Assembly: GCA_020061125.1 (NCBI GenBank)
Contig: JAGUYV010000223.1
Span: 1-7,188 of the forward strand
Direction: 5' to 3'
DNA: 7,188 nucleotides
Source: a bacterium
GTDB lineage: Bacteria; UBP15; UBA6099; DSWB01
In this document: positions 6,812 through 7,188 of the stretch, piece by piece
Numbering within the stretch: position 1 is the stretch's first letter
How the letters are laid out: every line of letters starts with the position of its first letter
Notes under the pieces: model-generated
Databases searched by the model: none
What the model was told of the DNA's origin: nothing
Seen by the model: the letters and a program-made list of their open reading frames with translations, nothing else
Made by a program: the position numbers and the translations under genes

Positions 6812-7188
6812 TTGGTTTTACATCTGGGACACGCGCGGCCCGTTCGGGTGGGCGGCACTGTGCGGCTCGAGCGAGGGCGCGCGGCGGTTCGATTTCGGAT
6901 ACCGGAGCCGTGAGCAATGCCTCGAACGGGCGCGCCTGTTCGAGCATGAGTCTCCGGCGCGCATCATTAAGTCCCGGCGAACCGTCACGCACCCAGGGCC
7001 GCAGAAAGGCCCGGTGTGGCTGTTTCCCGCCACCGTATCATTGACCCGCGCCCTGCTCGGAGACGACGCCCCCCTGGGTCACATCCCCCTGGACTGGAAC
7101 GGCCACACGGAGTTCCGCAAAGCCGTGTGGCGCGCGGCAATGCAGATCCCGCGCGGGCAGACGTGCTCTTATGCCTGGATTGCGGAGC
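6804..7188 (+). CDS. O6-alkylguanine-DNA alkyltransferase-like protein (5' part)
   Basis: The frame from GTG 6804 runs open to the window end (128 codons). Its last part, PLDWNGHTEFRKAVWRAAMQ then IPRGQTCSYAWIAE, matches the start of the DNA-binding domain of the Ogt/Ada/MGMT family, where PLDxxGTxFQxxVWxxLxxIPxGxTxSYxxIA is conserved. The first 90 residues fit the family's less conserved N-terminal domain, beginning NDWFYIWDTRGPFGWAAL. These proteins remove alkyl groups from O6 of guanine by transfer to their own cysteine. The PCHR active-site motif would lie beyond the window, so a Cys-less alkyltransferase-like protein cannot be excluded. A GGAGG sits 9 nt before the GTG, inside the uvrC end, and the genes overlap by 8 bp, implying translational coupling with uvrC. 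Confidence 0.85.
   Translation, partial: MNDWFYIWDTRGPFGWAALCGSSEGARRFDFGYRSREQCLERARLFEHESPARIIKSRRTVTHPGPQKGPVWLFPATVSLTRALLGDDAPLGHIPLDWNGHTEFRKAVWRAAMQIPRGQTCSYAWIAE

Noticed and set aside
6808-7044. ATG-started 78-codon frame overlapping the uvrC stop
   Set aside because: Its product is Arg/Gly/Ser-rich noise. The frame starting at GTG 6804 over the same bases encodes a clear alkyltransferase-type protein.

Overview
The window is a G+C-rich bacterial chromosome segment, probably from a Gram-negative organism. The phylum cannot be fixed from sequence alone. Support for this view: GroEL and GroES are of ordinary bacterial type and their operon carries a CIRCE operator (HrcA regulation). 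There is also a signal-peptide lipoprotein with a glycine-rich linker after its cysteine, a style common in deltaproteobacteria and related phyla. None of this is diagnostic.

Layout, left to right. (1) Positions 1-413 (+) hold the 3' end of an FMN-dependent nitronate monooxygenase-like gene. (2) Positions 521-1366 (+) encode an unrecognised membrane protein with two N-terminal-half and one C-terminal hydrophobic segments. It has no visible Shine-Dalgarno, and a promoter-like sequence sits almost on the start codon. (3) A 12-bp-stem hairpin at 1419-1446 lies between convergent genes and probably terminates both. (4) Positions 3461-1494 (-) are the groS-groL chaperonin operon, with a sigma70-like promoter running directly into a near-perfect CIRCE at 3504-3530. 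(5) Positions 3541-3822 are a very A+T-rich gene-free stretch (50 G+C in the 180 bases 3601-3780, 28%). (6) Positions 4944-3823 (-) encode a predicted lipoprotein of unknown function, much less G+C-rich than its neighbours. (7) A divergent intergenic region (4945-5167) carries a 25-bp inverted repeat over the lipoprotein gene's -10 box, two smaller inverted repeats, and a uvrC promoter. (8) Positions 5168-6811 (+) encode UvrC with all catalytic residues but no C-terminal helix-hairpin-helix domain. (9) From 6804 to the window end (+), overlapping uvrC by 8 bp, is the start of an O6-alkylguanine-DNA alkyltransferase-like gene.

Functionally there are two coherent units. One is the heat-shock-regulated chaperonin operon. 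The other is a likely DNA-repair operon that pairs nucleotide excision repair with direct alkyl-damage reversal. The least ordinary part is the low-G+C lipoprotein locus (about 3541-5100) inserted between them, with its own palindromic control region and a G8 tract just after the lipobox cysteine. I see no complete novel defence or mobile system, and no transposase, integrase, CRISPR array, tRNA or rRNA.
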